Assembly: GCA_945921365.1 (NCBI GenBank) | Contig: CAMEKL010000031.1 | Coordinates: forward strand, 1-5,805 | Source of the DNA: an uncultured Bacillota bacterium | Lineage (GTDB): Bacteria > Bacillota > Clostridia > Christensenellales > UBA1242 | Direction: 5' to 3' | DNA: 5,805 nt | In this document: positions 1 through 4,692 of the stretch, piece after piece | How the letters are laid out: each line of letters begins with the position of its first letter | Position numbering within the stretch: the first letter of the stretch is position 1 | Program-made: the position numbers and the translations under genes | Notes under the pieces: model-generated | Seen by the model: the letters and a program-made list of their open reading frames with translations, nothing else | Told to the model about the DNA's origin: nothing | Database searches by the model: none

Positions 1-22
1 CAAGGGGTTTTACCCCAAAATG

Positions 23-52
23 AAAAACCACCAGTTTTACTGGTGGATTTTT
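23..52. terminator. Probable bidirectional rho-independent terminator
   Basis: An 8-bp perfect stem, CCACCAGT (28-35) against ACTGGTGG (39-46), closes a 3-nt loop. An A-run (23-27) lies on the left and a T-run (48-52) on the right, so either strand could end transcription here. It probably ends a plus-strand gene lying left of the window, or backs up termination of the minus-strand gene at 110-640. A shorter stem-loop, GGGGT/ACCCC (4-16), lies just upstream and has no clear role. Confidence 0.75.
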
Positions 53-70
53 ATTAATAAAATTTTTAAC

Positions 71-98
71 AAAAAACGCACATGATTTTGTGCGCTTT
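71..98 (-). terminator. Rho-independent terminator of the minus-strand membrane protein gene
   Basis: CGCACA (77-82) pairs with TGTGCG (89-94) around a 6-nt loop. The stem can extend through a G-T wobble and three A-T pairs. Read on the minus strand, a run of six T (76 to 71) follows the stem. It lies about 12-40 nt beyond the stop codon of the gene at 110-640, as expected for its terminator. Confidence 0.8.
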
Positions 99-109
99 AT
101 AATTTTATT

Positions 110-640
110 TTAATTTTTCAAAAAGTCATTAACAACTTTTTGCACTGCTTTTTTATATGTTGCTTCATCAATAACGCCAAGGTCTTTTAAGTTTTTAATT
201 TGTGCAAGTTTTTCTTCAACTGTATTTGGTGTTTTTGCTTGAACATTTTGTGCATTTTGAATTTGTGTCTGTTCTACAAAATCTTTCAAGCATAAAACTG
301 CAATTAAAAGACCAGTCATAACCCAAGAGGTTGCCAAAATTGAAAGAACTAAAAGTGCAATTCTTAAGCCGTTTCTATTTTTTAGAATGCCATGTTCATC
401 AATTGGAGATTTAATTAGAAAGGTTGAAAGAATGAGTGCAGCAATTGAAATTGGAAGATAGAATATGCCAAGCATAATGAATGAATATCCTTGTTCTGCA
501 ATAATAATGTTATCTGAATTAGAGAATGAACAACCCAAGCTTATTAGCGCAATATATACGATTATAGAGAACGAATATGCAACCACGCCCAAAATTCCAG
601 CAGTTTTTTCTATCCCTCTTTTTGTTTTGTTATATTGCAT
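110..640 (-). CDS. Small multi-pass membrane protein with C-terminal SHOCT-like segment
   Basis: Encodes 176 residues of unknown function. The sequence shows a short basic N-terminus and three hydrophobic segments at about residues 13-36, 54-76 and 92-118. A polar, Gln/Asn-rich linker (122-140) follows, then a C-terminal stretch (141-172) with the pattern VEEKLAQIKNLKDLGVID-EATYKKAV. That stretch resembles the SHOCT domain (short C-terminal helical hairpin, usually 'L..L..G.I....F...K..L'), which often sits at the end of small bacterial membrane proteins and may mediate oligomerisation. I infer an integral cytoplasmic-membrane protein with its tail probably in the cytoplasm. The ATG at 640 is well supported: a G-rich Shine-Dalgarno (AAAAGGGGG on the minus strand, 658-650) lies 9 nt upstream. 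It is a single-gene unit with its own promoter and terminator. I do not recognise the specific family. Confidence 0.8.
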   Translation of the reverse strand: MQYNKTKRGIEKTAGILGVVAYSFSIIVYIALISLGCSFSNSDNIIIAEQGYSFIMLGIFYLPISIAALILSTFLIKSPIDEHGILKNRNGLRIALLVLSILATSWVMTGLLIAVLCLKDFVEQTQIQNAQNVQAKTPNTVEEKLAQIKNLKDLGVIDEATYKKAVQKVVNDFLKN

Positions 641-667
641 AGAAATATTCCCCCTTTTATTAAAATA

Positions 668-697
668 ATTTTAATTTATTTTTTTGCACTAAGTCAA
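668..697 (-). promoter_or_regulatory. Sigma-A promoter of the minus-strand membrane protein gene
   Basis: Read on the minus strand, TTGACT (697-692, 5 of 6 to the -35 consensus) is followed after 18 nt by TAAAAT (673-668, 5 of 6 to the -10). Transcription would start near 661, giving a leader of about 20 nt that carries the Shine-Dalgarno at 658-650. Confidence 0.65.
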
Positions 698-698
698 A

Positions 699-707
699 TG
701 TTATGAT
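699..707 (+). promoter_or_regulatory. Probable extended -10 promoter of the methyltransferase operon
   Basis: TG-T-TATGAT is an extended -10 element with a 5 of 6 core. The -35 region is only a T-run, which an extended -10 can tolerate. A start near 713-714 leaves a short leader containing the Shine-Dalgarno at 716-721. An alternative extended -10, TGA-TATATT (704-712), would start transcription on the Shine-Dalgarno and is less likely. The element lies 1 bp from the -35 hexamer of the divergent promoter. Confidence 0.45.
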
Positions 708-715
708 ATATTATA

Positions 716-721
716 GTGGAG
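716..721 (+). promoter_or_regulatory. Ribosome binding site deciding the methyltransferase start
   Basis: GTGGAG lies 5 nt before the ATG at 727. The in-frame ATG at 703 has no such site upstream and sits inside the predicted -10 region, so 727 is the better start. Confidence 0.65.
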
Positions 722-726
722 TTAAT

Positions 727-1473
727 ATGAAAAATGTTTATGATAATAAAACTTTTTTTGAGCTATATAAAAATCACAGAAGTGAAAGTGTTAACAGAAA
801 TAATTTAATTGAAAATCCAATTATGAAAAGTTTGCTCCCAAATTTAACAGATAAATGTGTTCTAGACCTTGGCTGTGGAGATGGAAAATTTGATAGATTT
901 TTAATTGAAAATGGCGCAAGGTGCGTTGTTGGTGTTGATATTTCTAAAAATATGATTGCAGATGCAAAAAAGAACAATAAAGAGAGATGCTTTGACTATT
1001 ATGTTTTAGATATGGAAAAACTTGACACTTTTGAAGGAGAGTATGATGTTATTGTAAGCTCACTTGCTTTTCACTATGTTAAAGATTTTGATAAACTGCT
1101 AAAAGATATATACAACCTTTTAACTGAAGATGGAATTTTAATTTTCTCACAGGAGAGTCCATTTAAAACTGCAATTATATTTGATGGGAAAGAACAAAAA
1201 AATAAAATTGAAATTGATGGGAAAATTTATTATCTTTTGAGTGACTATCAAACAGAAGGCGAAAGGAAAGTTATTTGGAACAAAACTGAGGTTACAAAAT
1301 ATCATAGGACATACGCTTCACTTGTCAACTCGCTTATTAACAACAATTTTAAAATTGTTAAAGTTTTGGATTCTTATGCAAGTGAAGAGGCAATCAAAGA
1401 AAATGAAAACTATAAAAAAGAAAATGACAGACCTATTTTTACTTTCTTTATTGCCAAAAAAAATAGTTTATGA
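727..1473 (+). CDS. Class I SAM-dependent methyltransferase (UbiE/BioC-like fold)
   Basis: Encodes 248 residues, a single Rossmann-type methyltransferase domain that transfers a methyl group from S-adenosylmethionine. Visible motifs are VLDLGCGDG (45-53, motif I, SAM-binding glycine loop), VGVDIS (68-73, motif II, with the acidic residue that contacts the ribose), LDMEKL (94-99), DVIVSSLAFHYV (107-118, motif IV/post II) and LLTEDGILIFSQESP (131-145, motif V region). The C-terminal third (about 150-248) is the variable substrate-binding part, so the substrate cannot be named; small molecules are likelier than nucleic acid or protein in this family. No signal peptide is seen, so it is cytoplasmic. 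The TGA stop overlaps the Shine-Dalgarno of the next gene (GAGGA, 1472-1476), so the two are co-transcribed and probably translationally coupled. The family is common in Clostridia. Confidence 0.9.
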   Translation: MKNVYDNKTFFELYKNHRSESVNRNNLIENPIMKSLLPNLTDKCVLDLGCGDGKFDRFLIENGARCVVGVDISKNMIADAKKNNKERCFDYYVLDMEKLDTFEGEYDVIVSSLAFHYVKDFDKLLKDIYNLLTEDGILIFSQESPFKTAIIFDGKEQKNKIEIDGKIYYLLSDYQTEGERKVIWNKTEVTKYHRTYASLVNSLINNNFKIVKVLDSYASEEAIKENENYKKENDRPIFTFFIAKKNSL

Positions 1474-1482
1474 GGAAAATAT

Positions 1483-1803
1483 ATGTTTGTTGAAAAGATA
1501 GATGAAAAAGATTATGAGATACTTGCAGAAAAATTTAATTGCTATTTTTCTGGAATGGATAAAGAAATTGGAATAAATGGGGAACGACATGTAGAGTTTT
1601 GCCAAGGAAGTTTTTCTTCTGCATCTCACATTTGGTTTTCTGATTTTAATTTAAGAACAAGTGCCGATATTAAAAATATTGAAACTCAATTAAAAAAGCT
1701 TTGGATTACTAGGCTTTCCATTAAATTTCGAAATGAATATGTTGATGCTTATAAACACTATTTAAAGAAAACAACAAAAAGAGATTTTGGAATTTCTCTT
1801 TAA
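1483..1803 (+). CDS. Small protein of unknown function, paralogue 1 of a tandem pair
   Basis: Encodes 106 residues, starting at an ATG 6 nt after GAGGA (1472-1476), which overlaps the stop of the methyltransferase. I do not recognise the family. It aligns without gaps to the equally long product of the next gene: by my hand count 35 of 106 positions are identical. Shared positions include the start (MF-[VI]-E), DY (10-11), F18-x-C20, HV (36-37), W51-x-SDF (53-55) and the densest block, WI-x2-LS-x-KF-x2-EY-x-DAYK (74-91). No signal peptide, membrane helix or known catalytic motif is apparent. The mix of aromatic and charged residues suggests a small soluble cytoplasmic domain. Co-transcription with the methyltransferase hints at a linked role, but that is inference only. 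Confidence 0.8.
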   Translation: MFVEKIDEKDYEILAEKFNCYFSGMDKEIGINGERHVEFCQGSFSSASHIWFSDFNLRTSADIKNIETQLKKLWITRLSIKFRNEYVDAYKHYLKKTTKRDFGISL

Positions 1804-1846
1804 GATTTAATTTTGAAACTGATGAAAAAAATTAAACATTTAATAT

Positions 1847-1854
1847 AAAAGGAG
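1847..1854 (+). promoter_or_regulatory. Ribosome binding site of paralogue 2
   Basis: AAAAGGAG lies 7 nt before the ATG at 1862. This is a stronger site than that of paralogue 1. The 58-bp gap between the paralogues shows no convincing promoter or terminator, so this gene is probably read from the operon transcript. Confidence 0.7.
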
Positions 1855-1861
1855 TTTAGAA

Positions 1862-2182
1862 ATGTTTATTGAGAGGTTGAAAAATCGCGATTATATATCT
1901 TTTGCAAGTAGATTTGGTTGCTGTCTTTACAATGTTGAGGAAGTGAAAGGCAATAAGAATGAAATGCATGTTGTGCTTATGTCAGAAAACTATGGCCCAC
2001 TGCCAGAGTTTTGGCTTTCAGATTTTGATTGTAAAGTAAATGATTTTTATAAGAACAATGAGAAGAATGTTAAAAATGTTTGGATAAAAACTCTGTCTGC
2101 CAAGTTTGGAAAAGAATATCAAGATGCGTATAAAGCCCATGCTCTAAAAAAAGCAAATAAAGATTTAGAAATTATCAACTAA
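1862..2182 (+). CDS. Small protein of unknown function, paralogue 2 of a tandem pair
   Basis: Encodes 106 residues, the same length as its upstream neighbour and about one-third identical to it. It keeps the shared features: MFIE start, DY (10-11), F18-x-C20, HV (36-37), FWLSDF (50-55) and the C-terminal block WI-x2-LS-x-KFGKEY-x-DAYK (74-91). The middle (21-33, 38-49, 56-73) has diverged strongly, so the duplication is old or the copies have specialised. No membrane segment or enzyme motif is visible. It is the last gene of the methyltransferase operon. Its TAA overlaps the stop codon of the convergent minus-strand gene by 4 nt, and no stem-loop terminator follows at once. Function unknown; membership in a family with its neighbour is seen directly. 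Confidence 0.82.
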   Translation: MFIERLKNRDYISFASRFGCCLYNVEEVKGNKNEMHVVLMSENYGPLPEFWLSDFDCKVNDFYKNNEKNVKNVWIKTLSAKFGKEYQDAYKAHALKKANKDLEIIN

Positions 2183-2544
2183 GAAAAAATTGCTTTTAAA
2201 ATTATTCCAACAAGAAAAGAAAGAATTGCAAGCCCAATTGTTCGTGCAATAAGCATGCGAGCTTGTTTTTTTTCGTTTTCTAAATCTTTTTTAAAAAGTT
2301 TGCCTTTTTGCTTTAAGCTAACGCAATACATAACACCCTTTTTGCTGTCAGACGCAACAAAGTCGATGTAGTTTTCTTTTTGAAGATAATTCATGATGTT
2401 GTCTAGTTCATTTAGAGAGAGTGCATGTTTTTTCTCTGCAACAAATTTAACAAGCTCTTGTGAAGAGAAAAGTTTTGTTGTTTTTTCATTGCAGTTTTGA
2501 TAGAAAAAGTTCATTAAAATTTTTTCTTTTTGGTCTAGAATCAT
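2179..2544 (-). CDS. Winged-helix-like protein with C-terminal membrane helix
   Basis: Encodes 121 residues from the ATG at 2544; a TTG directly upstream (2547) is an alternative start. No good Shine-Dalgarno is present, only an A-rich stretch with AAAG. Counting from the ATG, residues 1-80 suggest a small winged helix: a helix (about 3-19), a second (26-40, [14 protein letters not shown]), a third (43-60, [18 protein letters not shown]) and a beta wing (61-82). A charged Lys/Glu helix (83-97) leads to a hydrophobic segment (about 99-119, [20 protein letters not shown]). The third helix is fairly acidic, so DNA binding is not certain; the fold may serve protein contacts. I infer a tail-anchored inner-membrane protein facing the cytoplasm. 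It is divergent from the rpmH operon and has its own promoter with a palindrome in it. I do not recognise a named family. Confidence 0.75.
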   Translation of the reverse strand: MILDQKEKILMNFFYQNCNEKTTKLFSSQELVKFVAEKKHALSLNELDNIMNYLQKENYIDFVASDSKKGVMYCVSLKQKGKLFKKDLENEKKQARMLIARTIGLAILSFLVGIILKAIFS

Positions 2545-2568
2545 CAATCTTTATTATTTACTTTTTTT

Positions 2569-2597
2569 ATTATATTTACACAAGTAAATATTTTTAA
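2569..2597 (-). promoter_or_regulatory. Promoter of the winged-helix/membrane gene
   Basis: On the minus strand, a perfect TATAAT (2574-2569) is preceded at 17 nt by TTAAAA (2597-2592, 4 of 6 to the -35 consensus). Transcription would begin near 2562, giving a leader of about 18 nt before the ATG at 2544. Confidence 0.65.
2572..2591. promoter_or_regulatory. Operator-like palindrome in the winged-helix gene promoter
   Basis: ATATTTAC (2572-2579) and GTAAATAT (2584-2591) form a perfect 8-bp inverted repeat around a 4-nt centre (ACAA). It fills the spacer and part of the -10 of the minus-strand promoter. A further half-site, TATTTACTT (2555-2563), lies at the predicted transcription start and also pairs with AAGTAAATA (2582-2590). 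A repressor bound here would block the minus promoter but not directly the rpmH promoter at 2605-2633. The binding protein is unknown; autoregulation by the encoded winged-helix protein is one possibility. Confidence 0.5.
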
Positions 2598-2604
2598 AAA
2601 TAGG

Positions 2605-2633
2605 TTGACAGTTTTTTTATATTCAATTATAAT
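2605..2633 (+). promoter_or_regulatory. Strong consensus sigma-A promoter of the rpmH operon
   Basis: TTGACA (2605-2610) and TATAAT (2628-2633) are both perfect hexamers at the ideal 17-nt spacing. Transcription would start near 2640, giving a leader of about 30 nt. This strength fits a ribosomal protein gene. Confidence 0.93.
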
Positions 2634-2660
2634 ACTAGCGAACTTTTTGTTACACTATAT

Positions 2661-2666
2661 AGGAGG
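2661..2666 (+). promoter_or_regulatory. Ribosome binding site deciding the rpmH start
   Basis: AGGAGG lies 4 nt before the ATG at 2671. The reading frame is open upstream to 2605, but that stretch is the promoter and cannot be translated from its own transcript. Confidence 0.92.
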
Positions 2667-2670
2667 TATT

Positions 2671-2805
2671 ATGAAAAGAACTTATCAACCAAAGAAGCGT
2701 CAAAGAAGCAAAGTTCATGGATTTCGTGCTAGAATGAAAACTCAAGGCGGAAGAAATGTTATTAAAAGACGCAGAAACAGAGGCAGAAAAAAATTATCTG
2801 CATAA
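2671..2805 (+). CDS. rpmH: 50S ribosomal protein L34 (bL34)
   Basis: Encodes 44 residues, the usual length of L34, a small, very basic protein that binds 23S rRNA in the large ribosomal subunit. The conserved start [14 protein letters not shown], the core HGFRARMKT (16-24) and the end RGRKKLSA (37-44) are all as expected. About half the residues are Lys or Arg. It is the first gene of the operon, behind a perfect promoter and a strong ribosome binding site. The 16-nt gap to rnpA carries AAGGAG (2808-2813), so the two are co-transcribed, the nearly universal bacterial pairing. Confidence 0.98.
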   Translation: MKRTYQPKKRQRSKVHGFRARMKTQGGRNVIKRRRNRGRKKLSA

Positions 2806-2821
2806 TTAAGGAGAGGCGAAC

Positions 2822-3154
2822 ATGATTCCAAAAACAAATCGCCTAAAAAAGAACAAACAGTTTAGTTACATTTACAAACACGGACAAACAAAACATACCT
2901 CATTTTTATCCCTTAGTTTTGTTAAAACAAAGTTCAAACCGTATAAGGTTGGTTTCACAGTTAGTAAGAAAATTGGCAAGAGCGTTATAAGAAGTAAAGT
3001 TAAGCGTAGGCTTCGTGAAGCTTTTAGGTCGCTTATGCCGAATGTTAATGAAAATTATAACTACATTATAATTGCAAGGCCAGAGATATCAAACGCAAGC
3101 TTTGATGAAATAAAAAGTTCTCTAAAAGTCTGGTCTATGGCTAAATGGAAATAA
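2822..3154 (+). CDS. rnpA: Ribonuclease P protein component
   Basis: Encodes 110 residues, normal for the family. The protein binds the catalytic RNA (rnpB, not in this window) and helps RNase P cleave the 5' leader from precursor tRNAs. Family features seen are the N-terminal RLKKNKQFSYIYKHG (7-21), with the aromatic residues lining the leader-binding cleft, the strand YKVGFTVSKKIGKSV (41-55), the basic helix VKRRLREAFR (60-69) and NYIIIARPEI (80-89). The signature RNR motif (usually R-N-R-x2-K-R-x2-R) reads R57-S58-K59-V-K61-R62-R-L-R65, so the Asn and one Arg are replaced by Ser and Lys. The end (SLKVWSMAKWK) differs from the usual Leu/Lys-rich helix. AAGGAG lies 8 nt before the ATG. The gene ends 11 nt before the preferred yidD start. 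Confidence 0.96.
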   Translation: MIPKTNRLKKNKQFSYIYKHGQTKHTSFLSLSFVKTKFKPYKVGFTVSKKIGKSVIRSKVKRRLREAFRSLMPNVNENYNYIIIARPEISNASFDEIKSSLKVWSMAKWK

Positions 3155-3165
3155 TTTGGACGAAA

Positions 3166-3462
3166 ATGTCTAATTTTGATAAATTTTTAAAAATACTAAA
3201 AAAAATTATAACTTTTCCTTTAAAGGCGGTTGCGCTATTTCTTGTTTATTGCTATAAATATGTTATCAGCCCAGCGCTTCCACACACATGCAGGTTCACA
3301 CCAAGTTGCTCAACATACATGGTTCTTGCAATTCGTGAATTTGGAGTCTTTAAAGGAATATATCTTGGAATCAAAAGAATTTGTAGATGCACACCAAACG
3401 GGAAAAGCGGGCTTGATTTATTGCCACTAAACATAAAAGGAGATATTAAATGGCTAATTTAA
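3166..3462 (+). CDS. yidD: Membrane protein insertion efficiency factor YidD
   Basis: Encodes 98 residues from the ATG at 3166, preceded by a weak TGGA 6 nt upstream. An in-frame ATG at 3145 would give 105 residues but overlaps the rnpA end and has no Shine-Dalgarno. YidD (DUF37/haemolytic domain family) is a small membrane-associated protein that assists YidC in inserting inner-membrane proteins. An amphipathic/hydrophobic N-terminal segment (11-37) precedes the family signature: CRFTPSCSTY (42-51), GVFKGIYLGIKRICRC (60-75) and TPNGKSGLDLLP (76-87), with cysteines at 42 and 48. The gene overlaps yidC by 13 nt, and the yidC ribosome binding site (AAAGGAG, 3436-3442) lies within its coding sequence, so the two are tightly coupled. 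Function is from family knowledge. Confidence 0.95.
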   Translation: MSNFDKFLKILKKIITFPLKAVALFLVYCYKYVISPALPHTCRFTPSCSTYMVLAIREFGVFKGIYLGIKRICRCTPNGKSGLDLLPLNIKGDIKWLI

Positions 3463-4679
3463 CCGGCAAATTTATCTCAGCAATTTCAGAGCCAAATGGT
3501 GTTTGGGAAAAAATAATCATGGCATTCCATTCTGGAATTCACAACTATGCTTGGGCTGTGATTGTTTTCACAATTGTTTTAAAACTTATCTTGTTGCCAC
3601 TTGATTTTTTAAACAAATATATCACACAAAAAAACACAAAAATTCAAGCAATTATCCAACCAGAAGTTGCAAAAATTCAAAAGCAATATGGTAATAACAA
3701 GCAACTTGTCAATCAAAAAACAATGGAGCTCTATAAGAAAAACAATTATAACGTTGTTGGTTCTTGTGTTATTATGATTGTTAACCTAGTTTTAACTCTT
3801 GTTATTTTTATAACTTTATTTGCTGGTCTTAACTCCATTGCGAGTTATAAAATCGCACATCAATATAACGAAATTCAAAAAAGTTATTATTCTGTTGCGG
3901 AATATGATGTTGATAATATTGTTAACATTTATAAAGAGCGTTATGTTGAATATGTAAACAACAACTCAGATGCACAAGGAAATTTTGATTCTGCACTGGC
4001 TGAAGCATATGCAAAATCTAAAACAAAAGAGTTGCTATCAAATAAAGATGTAAGTGAAGAAGTTATTGCAGAAAAAAATGAAAGAGCAATCAACAAATAT
4101 AATGAAGTTAAAGAAAGTTGGCTTTGGGTTGAAAATATCTGGAAATCAGACACACCATGGTCTAACTCTGTTGCTTCATTTAACGAGTATCTTTCTGGGG
4201 CGAAAGCAAGTTTTAAAGACACAGCTTTTAAATTAAATGATGATGAGAATGCAAAAACAGTAACGATTTCTGCAGATTCATTAAAAGAATTTGCTGAGGT
4301 TGAATACAACACAATTATGGACCCAATTAGAGATTCAGCTGGAAGAGCAAATGGTTATTTAATCATCGTTATTCTTGCTGTTGGTCTTAACCTTATTTCT
4401 CTTCTTTTAGCTCAAGGGAAACTTAAATTTAAAAGAAAGAAAACGGAAGAACCAGCTCAACCAAAACAACCAGGTGGTTGGCTAATGATGGTTTTACTTC
4501 CAGGTTTGATGTTATATATCACACTCACATATAATGCAGTGTTTGCACTTTACATTTTTGCAAGCTCACTTGTTGGAGTTTTAACAACACCACTTATTAA
4601 CTACTTTGTTAAACTGTTAGAAAATAGAAAATCTAAAAAACAACCAAAACAAACGGTTGATTACAGCAGAAAAAAATAA
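3450..4679 (+). CDS. yidC: Membrane protein insertase YidC/Oxa1 family, with large extracytoplasmic loop
   Basis: Encodes 409 residues, longer than the roughly 260-residue Bacillus SpoIIIJ type. YidC inserts and folds membrane proteins, alone or with SecYEG. Five helices are visible: 33-54 (AWAVIVFTIVLKLILLPL), 102-128, 301-322, 344-362 and 363-387. Between the first two lies the cytoplasmic helical hairpin (55-100, KIQAIIQPEVAKIQKQYG), a YidC hallmark. The charged groove residue, usually Arg in the motif before LLPL, is Lys45. Between helices two and three sits an extended extracytoplasmic region (about 130-300), charged and probably helical, containing WLWVENIW (224-231), which corresponds to the conserved 'FLW' segment. 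No signal peptide or lipobox is seen. The tail (391-409) is basic, as in YidC forms that contact ribosomes. AAAGGAG lies 7 nt before the ATG. Confidence 0.95.
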   Translation: MANLTGKFISAISEPNGVWEKIIMAFHSGIHNYAWAVIVFTIVLKLILLPLDFLNKYITQKNTKIQAIIQPEVAKIQKQYGNNKQLVNQKTMELYKKNNYNVVGSCVIMIVNLVLTLVIFITLFAGLNSIASYKIAHQYNEIQKSYYSVAEYDVDNIVNIYKERYVEYVNNNSDAQGNFDSALAEAYAKSKTKELLSNKDVSEEVIAEKNERAINKYNEVKESWLWVENIWKSDTPWSNSVASFNEYLSGAKASFKDTAFKLNDDENAKTVTISADSLKEFAEVEYNTIMDPIRDSAGRANGYLIIVILAVGLNLISLLLAQGKLKFKRKKTEEPAQPKQPGGWLMMVLLPGLMLYITLTYNAVFALYIFASSLVGVLTTPLINYFVKLLENRKSKKQPKQTVDYSRKK

Positions 4680-4684
4680 AGGAG
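4678..4684 (+). promoter_or_regulatory. Ribosome binding site deciding the jag start
   Basis: AAAGGAG overlaps the last bases of the yidC stop codon and lies 8 nt before the ATG at 4693. It excludes the earlier in-frame TTG at 4657 inside yidC. Confidence 0.88.
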
Positions 4685-4692
4685 AAAGTAGT

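Noticed and set aside
4..16. Small stem-loop GGGGT/ACCCC at the left edge, considered as the end of a structured RNA.
   Set aside because: Too little sequence lies to its left to judge, and a five-pair stem with no T-run supports no specific call.
703..726. Earlier ATG start for the methyltransferase at 703.
   Set aside because: There is no ribosome binding site before it, and it overlaps the predicted -10 element; the start at 727 has GTGGAG at a suitable distance.
1831..1844. Short inverted repeat ATTAAA-CA-TTTAAT between the two paralogues.
   Set aside because: Six A/T-only pairs in an AT-rich gap are likely by chance, and there is no promoter next to it.
2605..2670. Upstream extension of the rpmH reading frame to 2605.
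   Set aside because: This stretch is the consensus promoter and leader; AGGAGG directly before 2671 and the exact L34 length fix the start.
3119..3174. Possible frameshift at the end of rnpA, since the C-terminus is atypical and other frames read plausible residues after the A-run at 3124-3127.
   Set aside because: The protein already has a normal length of 110 residues, a helical end and a suitable stop before yidD. Neither alternative frame gives a clearly better family match.
3252..3434. Open frames on the minus strand and in another plus frame across yidD.
   Set aside because: They overlap a clearly conserved gene, lack ribosome binding sites and show no recognisable protein features.
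4657..4692. Earlier in-frame TTG start for jag inside yidC.
   Set aside because: The ribosome binding site at 4678-4684 and the start of the Jag-N domain at MLFEIES point to 4693.
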